This document shows, piece by piece, positions 1 through 6,693 of a stretch of DNA of 14,297 nucleotides. The position numbers were made by a program, and so were the translations under genes. Positions within the stretch are counted from its first letter, which is position 1; every line of letters begins with the position of its first letter. The notes beneath the pieces were generated by a model. The model was given only the letters and a program-made list of their open reading frames with translations. It ran no database searches and was not told the origin of the DNA. This DNA is from DASPSR01 sp035516175 (lineage in GTDB: Bacteria > Nitrospirota > UBA9217), in contig DATJAO010000049.1 in NCBI GenBank assembly GCA_035516175.1, positions 1 through 14,297 of the forward strand. Reading direction: 5' to 3'.

Positions 1-111
1 ATCCCCACCCTTCCTGAGCCTCACTTTCACGCCGGAACGTTCGATCTCCAGTTCCGAGATGTCGGTATCCTTCAGCATCTCTATCAGTTCCTTGAGCTCT
101 TTCAGGTTCAT
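1..111 (-). CDS. accB: Biotin carboxyl carrier protein of acetyl-CoA carboxylase, N-terminal part (cut by window edge)
   Basis: Only the first 37 codons are in the window; the gene continues past base 1. The visible residues begin MNLKELKELIEMLKDTDISE and continue with an ELEIERSGVKVRLRKGG-type segment. This is the usual AccB N-terminus: a short helical region followed by a strand rich in E, V and R. In the family, AccB carries the biotin that is carboxylated by AccC and passed to the AccA/AccD transferase in the first committed step of fatty acid synthesis. The C-terminal biotinyl domain with its EAMK-type lysine is outside the window, so it cannot be checked. The ATG at 111-109 is preceded by AAGGAG with a 5-base spacer, a strong ribosome binding site. 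It lies 43 bases after efp, in the common efp-accB(-accC) order. The call rests on the N-terminus plus this context. Confidence 0.87.
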   Translation of the reverse strand, partial: MNLKELKELIEMLKDTDISELEIERSGVKVRLRKGGD

Positions 112-154
112 GATTACTCCTTTTCCGCGTCGCAGTATTGATAGTGATCGAGAC

Positions 155-721
155 TCACTTTTTGACCCGTTCTATGAAGGTCCCGGTACGCGTGTCGATC
201 TTGATAACGTCCCCTTCGTTCAGGTAGAAAGGAATCTTAACGACCGCACCGGTCTCCAGGGTCGCAGGTTTGGAGCCTCCCGATGCCGTGTCACCCCGCA
301 CCCCTGGATCGGTCTTGGCGATAGCAAGCTCGACGAACATGGGAATTTCGATATTGATAGGTTGTCCCTTGTGGTAGAGGACCTTGATCTCCATGTTCTC
401 TTTAAGGTAATTGATATTGTCGCCGAGCTGCCGCTCGTTCAGGGATATCTGCTCGTAGCTGCTGGTGTCCATGAACACGCGGTCCTTGTCCGCCGCATAG
501 AGATACTGCATGGTTTTTTCTTCCAGCTCGGGCACATCGACTTTTTCACCTGACCGGTATGTCCGGTCAATGACGTTCCCCGTCTTGAGACTTTTAATCT
601 TGGTTCTCACGAATGCCCCGCCTTTGCCGGGCTTCACGTGCTGAAATTCCACAATCACATAGGGCTCTCCGTCGATCTCTATTTTCAATCCGTTTCTGAA
701 CTCCGCTGTTGATACAGGCAC
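155..721 (-). CDS. efp: Translation elongation factor P
   Basis: The 188-residue product has the normal EF-P length. EF-P binds between the P and E sites of the ribosome and relieves stalling at consecutive prolines. The N-terminal KOW-like domain contains STAEFRNGLKIEIDGEPYVI and then the loop KPGKGGAF. The lysine at residue 33 of that loop is the position modified in family members (lysyl, rhamnosyl-arginine or aminopentanol systems in different bacteria); no modification enzyme is encoded nearby. The middle OB domain and the C-terminal signature region (GDTASGGSKPATLETGA, then IDTRTGTFIERV) are intact. The start is GTG at 721, preceded by GGGAGG; the usual family start (M-I-S-T-A) aligns with residues 1-5, and no closer ATG exists. 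It lies 68 bases after pepP and 43 before accB, and is probably co-transcribed with both. Confidence 0.98.
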   Translation of the reverse strand: MPVSTAEFRNGLKIEIDGEPYVIVEFQHVKPGKGGAFVRTKIKSLKTGNVIDRTYRSGEKVDVPELEEKTMQYLYAADKDRVFMDTSSYEQISLNERQLGDNINYLKENMEIKVLYHKGQPINIEIPMFVELAIAKTDPGVRGDTASGGSKPATLETGAVVKIPFYLNEGDVIKIDTRTGTFIERVKK

Positions 722-789
722 CTTCTGGCTACCTCCCTTTCGTCATTCGACTGCGTAATGATATTCTTTACATTTAGGACCGCTAAACG

Positions 790-1875
790 CTACGCGTTCT
801 TCAAACTCTCCAATTCTCTTGGCAGAGCAGTCAATACCTTCGCACCGCTTTCCGTTACGAGCACCATATCCTCGATCCGGACGCCGCCCCAGTCGGGTAT
901 ATAAACACCCGGTTCAATGGTAAATACCATATCCCGTTCCACATGATCGCGGGTAAGCGGCGAAAGGGACGGCCCTTCATGGACCATGAGACCGATGCCG
1001 TGGCCGGTTCCGTGTCCGAAGTGTCCCCCATGACCCGCTTTTTTTATAGTGTCTCGAGCGGCATCATCAACTTTTTTACAGCTTATGCCGGGACGCACGC
1101 TCTTTATTGCCGCTGTCTGCGCTGACAGGACCAGGGCGTGAATCTCACGCTGCCTCGCCGATGGCCGACCAACACACAGGGTCCTCGTGATGTCGCAGAA
1201 ATACCCATCTGCCTCGGCACCAAAGTCGAAGGTAACGAGATCGCCTTTTTTTATGCGCCGGTCCGTTACCGAGGCGTGCGGCATGGCCCCGTTTCGGCCT
1301 GACGCCACTATAGTATCAAAGGCCGCCTTGCGAGCGCCCTTTTCCCGCATCAGAAGCTCGAGCATGAACGCGAGGCTGCGCTCGCGAGCTCCAGGCCGGA
1401 TATACTTTTTCAATTCCTGAAACGATTCTGTCGCCCTGCGAATAGCTTTGCGAATGCTTGCGAGTTCTCGCTCATCTTTCCGCTGCCGAAGCTCCCCAAC
1501 AAGGTCGCGGTGCCCCTTGAGCGTCAGCCTTTGTTTCCTGAGCTTCTTCAGTCCTTCGATTGTGAGAGATGTCTCATCGAACCAGAGCTTCTCGACTCCC
1601 GTGCGGTCGGCTGCGTCCTGGAGAGCCGAGGGAAAATCTGTCTTCTGAATCAGGATTTCCAGCCCTGACGTTTCCCGGCGAGTCTGCAATTTATACCGGA
1701 AATCCGTAATCAGCCACGGTCTTCCCGAAGCAATCAGGACGGACCCTGCAGAGCCGGTGAAGCCGGTGAGGTAGCGCACATTCTCTCGCTTCGTCACGAG
1801 AAGTGCGTCAACGCCTTCCGTCTTCATAAGGCGCCTGAGTCTTTCGATACGATTCGGCTCGGGCCTCTTCATCAT
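790..1875 (-). CDS. pepP: Xaa-Pro aminopeptidase, M24 metallopeptidase family
   Basis: This is a 361-residue creatinase/aminopeptidase-fold enzyme that removes the N-terminal residue from peptides with proline in second position. Residues about 8-130 form the creatinase N-terminal domain (RIERLRRLMKTEGVDALLVT). Residues about 138-355 form the pita-bread catalytic domain. All five dinuclear metal ligands can be seen: Asp217 (TFDFGA), Asp228 (CDITRT), His292 (HGTGHGIG), Glu321 (TIEPGVYI) and Glu335 (RIEDMVLV). The additional conserved His299 is also present. Its length is closer to the short bacterial PepQ/YpdF-like forms than to the 440-residue E. coli PepP, so the symbol is approximate. The start ATG at 1875 overlaps the aroQ stop as ATGA; a second in-frame ATG follows directly at 1872. 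Translational coupling with aroQ is likely, and aroQ-pepP-efp-accB is a familiar order. Confidence 0.94.
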   Translation of the reverse strand: MMKRPEPNRIERLRRLMKTEGVDALLVTKRENVRYLTGFTGSAGSVLIASGRPWLITDFRYKLQTRRETSGLEILIQKTDFPSALQDAADRTGVEKLWFDETSLTIEGLKKLRKQRLTLKGHRDLVGELRQRKDERELASIRKAIRRATESFQELKKYIRPGARERSLAFMLELLMREKGARKAAFDTIVASGRNGAMPHASVTDRRIKKGDLVTFDFGAEADGYFCDITRTLCVGRPSARQREIHALVLSAQTAAIKSVRPGISCKKVDDAARDTIKKAGHGGHFGHGTGHGIGLMVHEGPSLSPLTRDHVERDMVFTIEPGVYIPDWGGVRIEDMVLVTESGAKVLTALPRELESLKNA

Positions 1876-2321
1876 TTTTTCTTAACGTCGACTTTCACCA
1901 GCGAAGCAGCTGCTCGGAGCGCGAGGAGGTAGCTGTCCGGACCGAAGCCGGCGATCTGCCCCACGGCGACGCCGGATATATACGAATGTTTTCTGAAATC
2001 TTCGCGCCGGTAGATGTTGGAAATATGGGTCTCGACGGTCGGGATAGCCGTCGAGGATATAGCGTCGCGGAGTGCCACGCTCGTATGTGTATAGGCTCCT
2101 GGGTTGATCACGATCGCCTGGTACACGCCCATGGCGTCCTGGATCTTCTGGACCAGTTCACCTTCATGGTTTGACTGGAAAAATGATACTTCCACGCCGA
2201 GCTCCGCAGCAAGCGTGGAAAGCCGGTTATTAATGTCAGAGAGCGTGAATGTGCCGTAAATCTCGGGCTCACGCTTTCCGAGGAGATTCAAGTTTGGTCC
2301 ATGTATTACCAGTATCTTCAT
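1872..2321 (-). CDS. aroQ: 3-dehydroquinate dehydratase, type II
   Basis: The 149-residue enzyme catalyses the third step of the shikimate pathway, dehydrating 3-dehydroquinate to 3-dehydroshikimate through an enolate; the active family form is a dodecamer. Visible signatures are IHGPNLNLLGKREPEIYG (flexible lid with catalytic Arg17 and Tyr22), QSNHEGEL, INPGAYTHTSVALRDA (substrate-binding Asn73), ETHISNIYRREDFR (Glu97, His99) and GVAVGQIAGFG. The ATG at 2321 gives the standard family start MKILVIHGPN. A TTG further upstream at 2336 would start inside the terminator T-run and has no Shine-Dalgarno, so it was not used. Even the chosen start has only a weak GGTG upstream. A strong intrinsic terminator ends about 13 bases before this start, so how the gene is transcribed is an open question. 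It overlaps pepP by 4 bases. Confidence 0.97.
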   Translation of the reverse strand: MKILVIHGPNLNLLGKREPEIYGTFTLSDINNRLSTLAAELGVEVSFFQSNHEGELVQKIQDAMGVYQAIVINPGAYTHTSVALRDAISSTAIPTVETHISNIYRREDFRKHSYISGVAVGQIAGFGPDSYLLALRAAASLVKVDVKKK

Positions 2322-2334
2322 GAAAACACCGCAC

Positions 2335-2361
2335 AAAACAAAAAACTGCCTGAGGCAGTTT
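2335..2361 (-). terminator. Intrinsic terminator between the roadblock gene and aroQ
   Basis: Read on the minus strand, AAACTGCC (2361-2354), loop TCA, then GGCAGTTT (2350-2343) form a perfect 8-bp stem. A T-run follows, six T's in all from 2345 to 2340, then G and four more T's. The plus-strand reading has only three T's after the stem, so it acts mainly on minus-strand transcripts. It lies 32 bases after the roadblock stop codon and closes the TPR-roadblock unit. Its unusual feature is closeness to the aroQ ATG at 2321. Confidence 0.85.
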
Positions 2362-2393
2362 CAAATACACACACCGATCAATAAACCCTTCGT

Positions 2394-2750
2394 TCAGAAC
2401 TCTTTGAGCAGCCTGGGCACGGACATTCTCAGGAGAAATCTTCCCTTACCGAAATTCCCCTCCGGCTTTATAATCAGCACAAAAAAATACTCATCATTGA
2501 GCCGCCGCAGCATGATCATGGCCTTGTCCGCGATGACCGTTACTTCGTTCGTAGAACCGAGTTGCGCAGCCTGAGAACCTTTTTCAATTTCCTTAAGGAG
2601 GGCCGAATATTCCACAGTCATGGACTGGAGGTCCATGTCACTGTTCACGGAATATTCTTCTACGGGGATACCATCGAGCCCGATAACAAGCGCACCGAGT
2701 GCCCCTTCCGTACCATTCACCACATTTTTTAAAATATCGGAAAAGGGCAT
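2394..2750 (-). CDS. Roadblock/LC7 domain protein
   Basis: The 118-residue protein is made up almost wholly of one roadblock/LC7 fold (about residues 4-105). It has an N-terminal helix (SDILKNVVNGTEGALGALVI), a strand-turn GLDGIPVEEYS, a long central helix (TVEYSALLKEIEKGSQAAQL), a strand EVTVIADKAMIMLRRL and a final strand-helix segment (EYFFVLIIKPEGNFGKGRFLLR). In bacteria such proteins (MglB and relatives) form dimers that regulate Ras-like small GTPases or act as scaffolds. No GTPase lies beside it here, so the partner is unknown. The ATG overlaps the TAA of the upstream TPR gene by one base (TAATG), which points to translational coupling and a joint function. The gene is followed by a strong terminator. 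The fold assignment is good; the cellular role is not known. Confidence 0.88.
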   Translation of the reverse strand: MPFSDILKNVVNGTEGALGALVIGLDGIPVEEYSVNSDMDLQSMTVEYSALLKEIEKGSQAAQLGSTNEVTVIADKAMIMLRRLNDEYFFVLIIKPEGNFGKGRFLLRMSVPRLLKEF

Positions 2751-4069
2751 TACTTCTCCTTCATGATATGCTGAAGCCAGCTCTCCAACCGTTCTATGGT
2801 CTCTTTTCGGCTCGCTGCCGGGGACTTCATCACGGGCTGCGTTTTCTTCTCAACGAGCTCTTGCTTTTCCGTGACCTGAGGAGGCTCATGCTCCCCGGAT
2901 TCAAAACCAATATCAATATGCTTGGGTGGTGGTGTTGCTTCCTTGATCTCTTCAGCAAGCGGCGGTATGAACTCCTCAGGTCCTGCTTCTAATTTCGGAC
3001 CACTCTCGGTCACGGCAGGCTGTTCCGGCCCCCCTAAAAAAATCACCTCTTCGTTCGTGACGCTGCTTTGCTTTACCTCTATCTTTAATCCCGCTGGGGG
3101 TTCGGCCTCGCTGGCCATGGCCCGGACGCGTGTCAGCTTATCTTTTAATTTCTGACTGTCCGGCTTGTCGGCCAGCATCCGCTGATAAATGTCTATTGCC
3201 TTCTCGTAAAATCCCTGGGCGATGTAGAGTTCTGCCAGTGTATCCGTGGTGAAGTCGTCGGATTTCTCTGAGGATACCTCCGGGGTTTTCACCGCAGCCT
3301 CTGCCTCAAACACTGATGCTCCTGCGGGTTCTCCCTTTTCTTCAGCCTTTCCGGTCTCCTGCTCTTTTTCAGCAAGAAAATCAAACTCTGCTGGCGGCGA
3401 CGTCGTTTCGGCCGGCTTTCCCGGTTCCGTCAGGACCTCCCCTTCAAGCTCCAGCGGTTCAACCACGAGAACTTCTTCGGGTTCTTCCGATTCCATTGCC
3501 GAAGCCGCTGACACCGGAACGGGTTCAGCCTGTTTTGCCGCGATGGGGGAAGGTTGAGGCTTCATCTGAGCCCGCACGGGTGCAGCTTGAGCGGGTTCTT
3601 CTTTTGTCGGATGCTTTTCTCCTGCCGGCTGTTTTGGCTTAAGCAATCTCTCCTTGACATCCCGGCCGGCTTCGATATCTGAAATCATCGCAGCCATCTC
3701 TTCGTCGCCAGGGTTGAGGGAGAGTGCTGTTTTATAGTGTTTCAGCGCATCCGCCGGTCTGTCCTGAAGGACGTAGAGATCACCCAGTTTATGCTGGGCC
3801 ATCAGGTTATCGGGAATGGACTTCGCAACCTCTTCAAATTCTTTCTGCGCACCGGCCATATCTCCTTTTTCAAACAGGAGCCTGCCCAAAAATGATCTGG
3901 CAGTGACGTAGCCCGGGTTGTTTTTGAGACCCTCCATAAGCACCTGGATAGACTTCTCCATGTCCCCCGCCTTCTTATACTCTTCGGCGAGCGGCACGAA
4001 GAGCTTGGACTTGGGGTCTTTTGAAATCCGTTCCTCTAACTTTGCTATTTCGGAGGCGTCTTTATCCAT
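2750..4069 (-). CDS. TPR-repeat protein with Pro/Glu-rich linker, partner of the roadblock protein
   Basis: The product has 439 residues and no signal peptide or membrane segment, so it is probably cytoplasmic. Residues about 20-125 hold three tetratricopeptide repeats (for example KLFVPLAEEYKKAGDMEKSI and AQHKLGDLYVLQDRPADALK). Residues about 145-270 are a low-complexity linker rich in Pro, Glu and Ala. Another TPR unit follows at about 275-305 (TLAELYIAQGFYEKAIDIYQ), then a second acidic/proline-rich segment. The protein ends with a helix, ETIERLESWLQHIMKEK. TPRs are protein-binding scaffolds, and the one-base overlap with the roadblock gene suggests the two products interact, possibly through the C-terminal helix; that is inference. 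A sigma70-type promoter lies just upstream. No Shine-Dalgarno is visible before the ATG (the leader is AT-rich). I do not assign a specific function. Confidence 0.85.
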   Translation of the reverse strand: MDKDASEIAKLEERISKDPKSKLFVPLAEEYKKAGDMEKSIQVLMEGLKNNPGYVTARSFLGRLLFEKGDMAGAQKEFEEVAKSIPDNLMAQHKLGDLYVLQDRPADALKHYKTALSLNPGDEEMAAMISDIEAGRDVKERLLKPKQPAGEKHPTKEEPAQAAPVRAQMKPQPSPIAAKQAEPVPVSAASAMESEEPEEVLVVEPLELEGEVLTEPGKPAETTSPPAEFDFLAEKEQETGKAEEKGEPAGASVFEAEAAVKTPEVSSEKSDDFTTDTLAELYIAQGFYEKAIDIYQRMLADKPDSQKLKDKLTRVRAMASEAEPPAGLKIEVKQSSVTNEEVIFLGGPEQPAVTESGPKLEAGPEEFIPPLAEEIKEATPPPKHIDIGFESGEHEPPQVTEKQELVEKKTQPVMKSPAASRKETIERLESWLQHIMKEK

Positions 4070-4100
4070 AATTAATGTAACATACCAAAATTTCTATGGA

Positions 4101-4130
4101 ATTTTACCAAAAAAAGTGTGCAAAAGTCAA
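4101..4130 (-). promoter_or_regulatory. Predicted sigma70-type promoter for the TPR-roadblock pair
   Basis: On the minus strand, TTGACT (4130-4125) is followed after 18 bases by TAAAAT (4106-4101). Each box matches the consensus at five of six positions. Transcription would start near 4094, about 25 bases before the TPR start codon. The element sits in the only intergenic gap between coaBC and the TPR gene. A 5-bp hairpin (AAGGT-TTTT-ACCTT, immediately after the coaBC stop) overlaps the upstream edge of the -35 box and could be an operator or chance. Confidence 0.6.
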
Positions 4131-4141
4131 GGTAAAAACCT

Positions 4142-5335
4142 TTATGTTGCCATGAGTTCAACGATTTTATCCAGAATGTGCGCTGCAATTTCAGACTTTT
4201 GCATTACTGGCAGTTCCGCTGACTTTCCGGTCCGATCAATGATGGTCACGGAATTCGTGTCAATTTCGAAACCGGCACCTGCTCTCGCCAGATCGTTCGC
4301 CACGATCATGTCAAGCTTCTTCTCTTTCAATTTCTTGATGGCATTTTGGTGCACATTGTCCGTTTCCGCAGCAAAACCCACAAGAAAGCGCTCGCCCGCG
4401 GTCTTGCCGAGTTCCAGGAGGATATCACGGGTAGGTTCAAGCTGCAGGATAGTCGGCGCTTCATGCTTCTTGATCTTATGGTCTGTGGAAACGGCTGGCT
4501 TGAAATCTGAAACCGCTGCAGCCATGATGATTACTTGCGCCGTCCCGGCATGCTCCATGACGGCACGGTACATGTCATCTGCGGTGAGGACCCGGATTAC
4601 TTTCACACCGGAGGGCGACGGGAGATGCGACGGTCCGCTTATTAAGACGACCGCCGCCCCTCTTTCTCGCGCAGCAGCTGCCAGCGCATACCCCATCTTT
4701 CCGCTGGAAGGGTTGCTGATAAACCGGACCCTGTCGATCGGTTCACGCGTAGGGCCTGCCGTTACCAGAATGGTAATGCCTGCGAGATCCTGTGGCAGGA
4801 ACATCGATGAAATCTCCCGGATGATACTCGCAGGATCCGCGAGCCTGCCCTGCCCCGCCGTGCCGCAGGCAAGCGGACCGGTTTCCGGTTCGATGAACCG
4901 TACCCCTTGTTCCTTGAGAAATTGGATGTTTTTCCGCAGAACGGGGTTCCGGTACATCCGGTCATTCATGGCAGGAGCCATCACAACCGGACATTCAACC
5001 GCCATAAGCGTTGTGGTCAGAGCGTCGTCGGCAATGCCGGCAGCAACCTTGCCGATGATATTAGCCGTGGCCGGAGCGATGAGCGCTACATCCTGATTTG
5101 CGGAGACATCGATATGTCCAATGCTGTCCTTCTCCCAGTCCTGGAACTCATCGCACAGCACTGGCTTTCCGCTCAGAGCCTCGAAGGTCAGGGGCGAAAT
5201 AAAGCGCGTAGCGTTTTTCGTCATCACCACACGCACCTCTGCGCCCTGCTCTTTCAGCCGACGCAGAATGTCGACGGCCTTATATGCAGCAATACTGCCC
5301 GTTACGCCCAGCAGGACCCTCTTTCCGGATAGCAT
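4142..5335 (-). CDS. coaBC: Bifunctional phosphopantothenoylcysteine decarboxylase / phosphopantothenate-cysteine ligase
   Basis: The fusion enzyme carries out two coenzyme A steps: CoaB joins cysteine to 4'-phosphopantothenate using CTP, and CoaC decarboxylates the product using FMN. The N-terminal CoaC half (residues 1 to about 180) has GVTGSIAAYKA for FMN, catalytic His74 (IGHIDVS), the APAMNDRMY motif with Asn123, and Cys157 in GPLACGTAGQGR. The C-terminal CoaB half has TAGPTREPIDRVRFISN with SSGKMG, AAAVSDFKP, KIKK, LEPTRDIL and GFAAETDN, then VAND. I chose the ATG at 5335 because GGAG lies 9 bases upstream and the family starts near LSGKRVLLGVTG. A GTG at 5350 would add five residues but has no convincing ribosome site. 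At 397 residues it is of normal length. It is the last gene of the yicC operon, 18 bases after rpoZ. Confidence 0.97.
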   Translation of the reverse strand: MLSGKRVLLGVTGSIAAYKAVDILRRLKEQGAEVRVVMTKNATRFISPLTFEALSGKPVLCDEFQDWEKDSIGHIDVSANQDVALIAPATANIIGKVAAGIADDALTTTLMAVECPVVMAPAMNDRMYRNPVLRKNIQFLKEQGVRFIEPETGPLACGTAGQGRLADPASIIREISSMFLPQDLAGITILVTAGPTREPIDRVRFISNPSSGKMGYALAAAARERGAAVVLISGPSHLPSPSGVKVIRVLTADDMYRAVMEHAGTAQVIIMAAAVSDFKPAVSTDHKIKKHEAPTILQLEPTRDILLELGKTAGERFLVGFAAETDNVHQNAIKKLKEKKLDMIVANDLARAGAGFEIDTNSVTIIDRTGKSAELPVMQKSEIAAHILDKIVELMAT

Positions 5336-5353
5336 GCTTCGATACTCCACGAG

Positions 5354-5794
5354 TTATTCTTCGGATTCGCTCGGCTCTTCGTCCTCGGCATCTTCAGCCT
5401 CGATCGTTTCACCCTCGCCGCTTTCCGGCAGCCCGGGCGCCTCAGGACCTTCCTCGCCCTGCGTCTCTGAAAGATAGGCGCTAAGTTCTTTCCGAATTTC
5501 TTCTTCCTTGGCAGAAAGCTGTTCTTCCATTCGCGCCCGCTCTTCGCGCTTCCTGAACTCCTCTTTTGCCTTCTTCGCTTCCTCGCCCGTGAGAATCATA
5601 AATTTGTCGAGCAGGCTCTCCTCAAGCGCAATGGTGGTGTCCTTTATGGACCTTGTCGCGACCAGCATCGGCGCGCCTGCGGACAGCTGTCTGACCCGCT
5701 GGGCCGCGATATGGACAAGACGAAATTTAGTATCGGCAACCTTGTCATTCATCTCAATAGGCAGTGATATTATGTCTGTAGCGGTCTCCTGCAT
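5354..5794 (-). CDS. rpoZ: RNA polymerase omega subunit with long acidic C-terminal tail
   Basis: Omega promotes folding and assembly of the beta' subunit of RNA polymerase. Residues about 18-70 contain the family core: KVADTKFRLVHIAAQRVRQL, then MLVATRSIKDTTIALEESL. The product has 146 residues against roughly 70-100 in most bacteria. The extra part begins near residue 70 as a charged, probably coiled helix (GEEAKKAKEEFRKREERARM). It ends from about residue 110 in a disordered, strongly acidic tail made almost only of E, G, S, P, A and D. The start ATG follows a near-perfect AGGAGGTG site. It lies after gmk in a gmk-rpoZ-coaBC order known from many bacteria. The identity of the core is secure; the function of the tail is unknown. 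Confidence 0.94.
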   Translation of the reverse strand: MQETATDIISLPIEMNDKVADTKFRLVHIAAQRVRQLSAGAPMLVATRSIKDTTIALEESLLDKFMILTGEEAKKAKEEFRKREERARMEEQLSAKEEEIRKELSAYLSETQGEEGPEAPGLPESGEGETIEAEDAEDEEPSESEE

Positions 5795-5829
5795 CTTTCA
5801 CCTCCTGGTGCAATAGTGTGGTTATCGTA

Positions 5830-6438
5830 TCAGAACATTCCTTGAATCCATGCGTGCTCGACCAGCCTCGTCCGGCAACGCTCAGCAAGGACAATGGCGC
5901 GGAGTTCGGCTAGCGCCCGTTCAAAATCCCTGTTCACGATGATATAGTCATACATGGTGTAATCCCTGATTTCGTCCCGGGCACGGCTCATTCTTTTTTT
6001 GATCTCATCCTCGTTATCCGACTTTCGATGCCGCAGCCGTTCTTCCAGTATTTCCAGTGAAGGCGGCATGATGAATATAAAGACTGCTTCCTGACACTTT
6101 TCCTTGATCTGCCCGGCTCCCTGGGTGTCGATATCGAGGATCACATCGGTCCCATCTGTGCGCATCTCATCGAGCACGCGTCTCGACGTGCCGTAGAGAT
6201 TGGAATGCACCTGTGCCCATTCGGCAAAATCTCCCGCACGTACCATGTCCCGGAACCGTTCTTCCGTGACGAAATAGTAATCTCTCCCATCTATCTCTCC
6301 GGGCCGGGGTTTCCGGGTGGTATAGGATATGGAATGCGTGAGATTCTCGAGCGAGTCGGTAAGAGCTCTGCACAGGGTGGTCTTCCCCGCGCCAGAAGGG
6401 GCGGAGACCACGAAGAGAAGCCCCTCTCTCCTCTTCAT
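5830..6438 (-). CDS. gmk: Guanylate kinase
   Basis: The 202-residue cytoplasmic kinase transfers phosphate from ATP to GMP, giving GDP for RNA, DNA and GTP pools. The P-loop is at residues 13-20 (APSGAGKT). The GMP-binding segment SISYTTRKPRPGEIDGRDYY has the expected Ser, Arg and Tyr positions. Next come DIDTQGAGQIKE, the lid region (RLRHRKSDNEDEIKKRM) with its arginines, and the C-terminal IIVNRDFERALAEL, where the NxD motif contacts the adenine. Length and motifs are standard. The ATG at 6438 overlaps the DUF370 stop as ATGA, and GAGGTG lies just upstream inside the DUF370 gene, so translation is probably coupled. yicC-remA-gmk-rpoZ is a conserved neighbourhood in several phyla. Confidence 0.98.
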   Translation of the reverse strand: MKRREGLLFVVSAPSGAGKTTLCRALTDSLENLTHSISYTTRKPRPGEIDGRDYYFVTEERFRDMVRAGDFAEWAQVHSNLYGTSRRVLDEMRTDGTDVILDIDTQGAGQIKEKCQEAVFIFIMPPSLEILEERLRHRKSDNEDEIKKRMSRARDEIRDYTMYDYIIVNRDFERALAELRAIVLAERCRTRLVEHAWIQGMF

Positions 6439-6686
6439 TCTTCACCTCGGCCGGAAAACCTCTGCATGAGCGTTTCGACCTGGACGGCGGAAAGAATGAC
6501 ATGATCGCTGTCGGTTATGATGATTGACCTTGTCTTCCTTCCCTGGGTGGCGTCCAGCAGCGTTTTCCGCTCCTTGGCATCTTCCTTGAGGCGGCGCATG
6601 GGCGCGGATTCCGGCGACAAGACGGCGACAACCTTGGAGGCCATCACCATATTGCCGTACCCGATATTGACGAGCTGATTCGCCAT
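6435..6686 (-). CDS. remA: DUF370 / RemA-family regulatory protein
   Basis: This 83-residue protein matches the RemA (extracellular matrix regulator, DUF370) family along its length: LVNIGYGNMVMASKVVAVLS, PESAPMRRLKEDAKER, LLDATQGRKTRSIIITDSDH, VILSAVQVETLMQRF. In Bacillus subtilis RemA is a DNA-binding activator of biofilm matrix and osmoprotection genes. In Gram-negative members, including this one, the target is not established. The gene is sandwiched between yicC (7-base gap) and gmk (4-base overlap), which suggests a role tied to nucleotide or RNA metabolism or simply a conserved position. The Shine-Dalgarno is weak (GAGTGACC, overlapping the yicC stop), so it may depend on coupling with yicC. 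The symbol is given by family and not by demonstrated function. Confidence 0.93.
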   Translation of the reverse strand: MANQLVNIGYGNMVMASKVVAVLSPESAPMRRLKEDAKERKTLLDATQGRKTRSIIITDSDHVILSAVQVETLMQRFSGRGEE

Positions 6687-6693
6687 AGTGTGG

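Noticed and set aside
722..789. A possible efp promoter (TATCAT as -10) in the pepP-efp gap
   Set aside because: The -10-like box is fair but the matching -35 (TTTAGC at 18 bases) is poor, and efp fits as part of the aroQ-pepP-efp-accB unit.
4131..4146. AAGGT-TTTT-ACCTT hairpin after the coaBC stop as a terminator
   Set aside because: The stem is five pairs and AT-rich with a short T-run, too weak for a confident terminator call; it also overlaps the edge of the next promoter.
3918..5096. A 392-codon open frame on the plus strand, opposite coaBC and the start of the TPR gene
   Set aside because: It lies opposite a clear CoaBC with all catalytic motifs. Its translation is low-complexity in Ser, Arg, Ala and Met with no recognisable domain, as expected for an antisense shadow.
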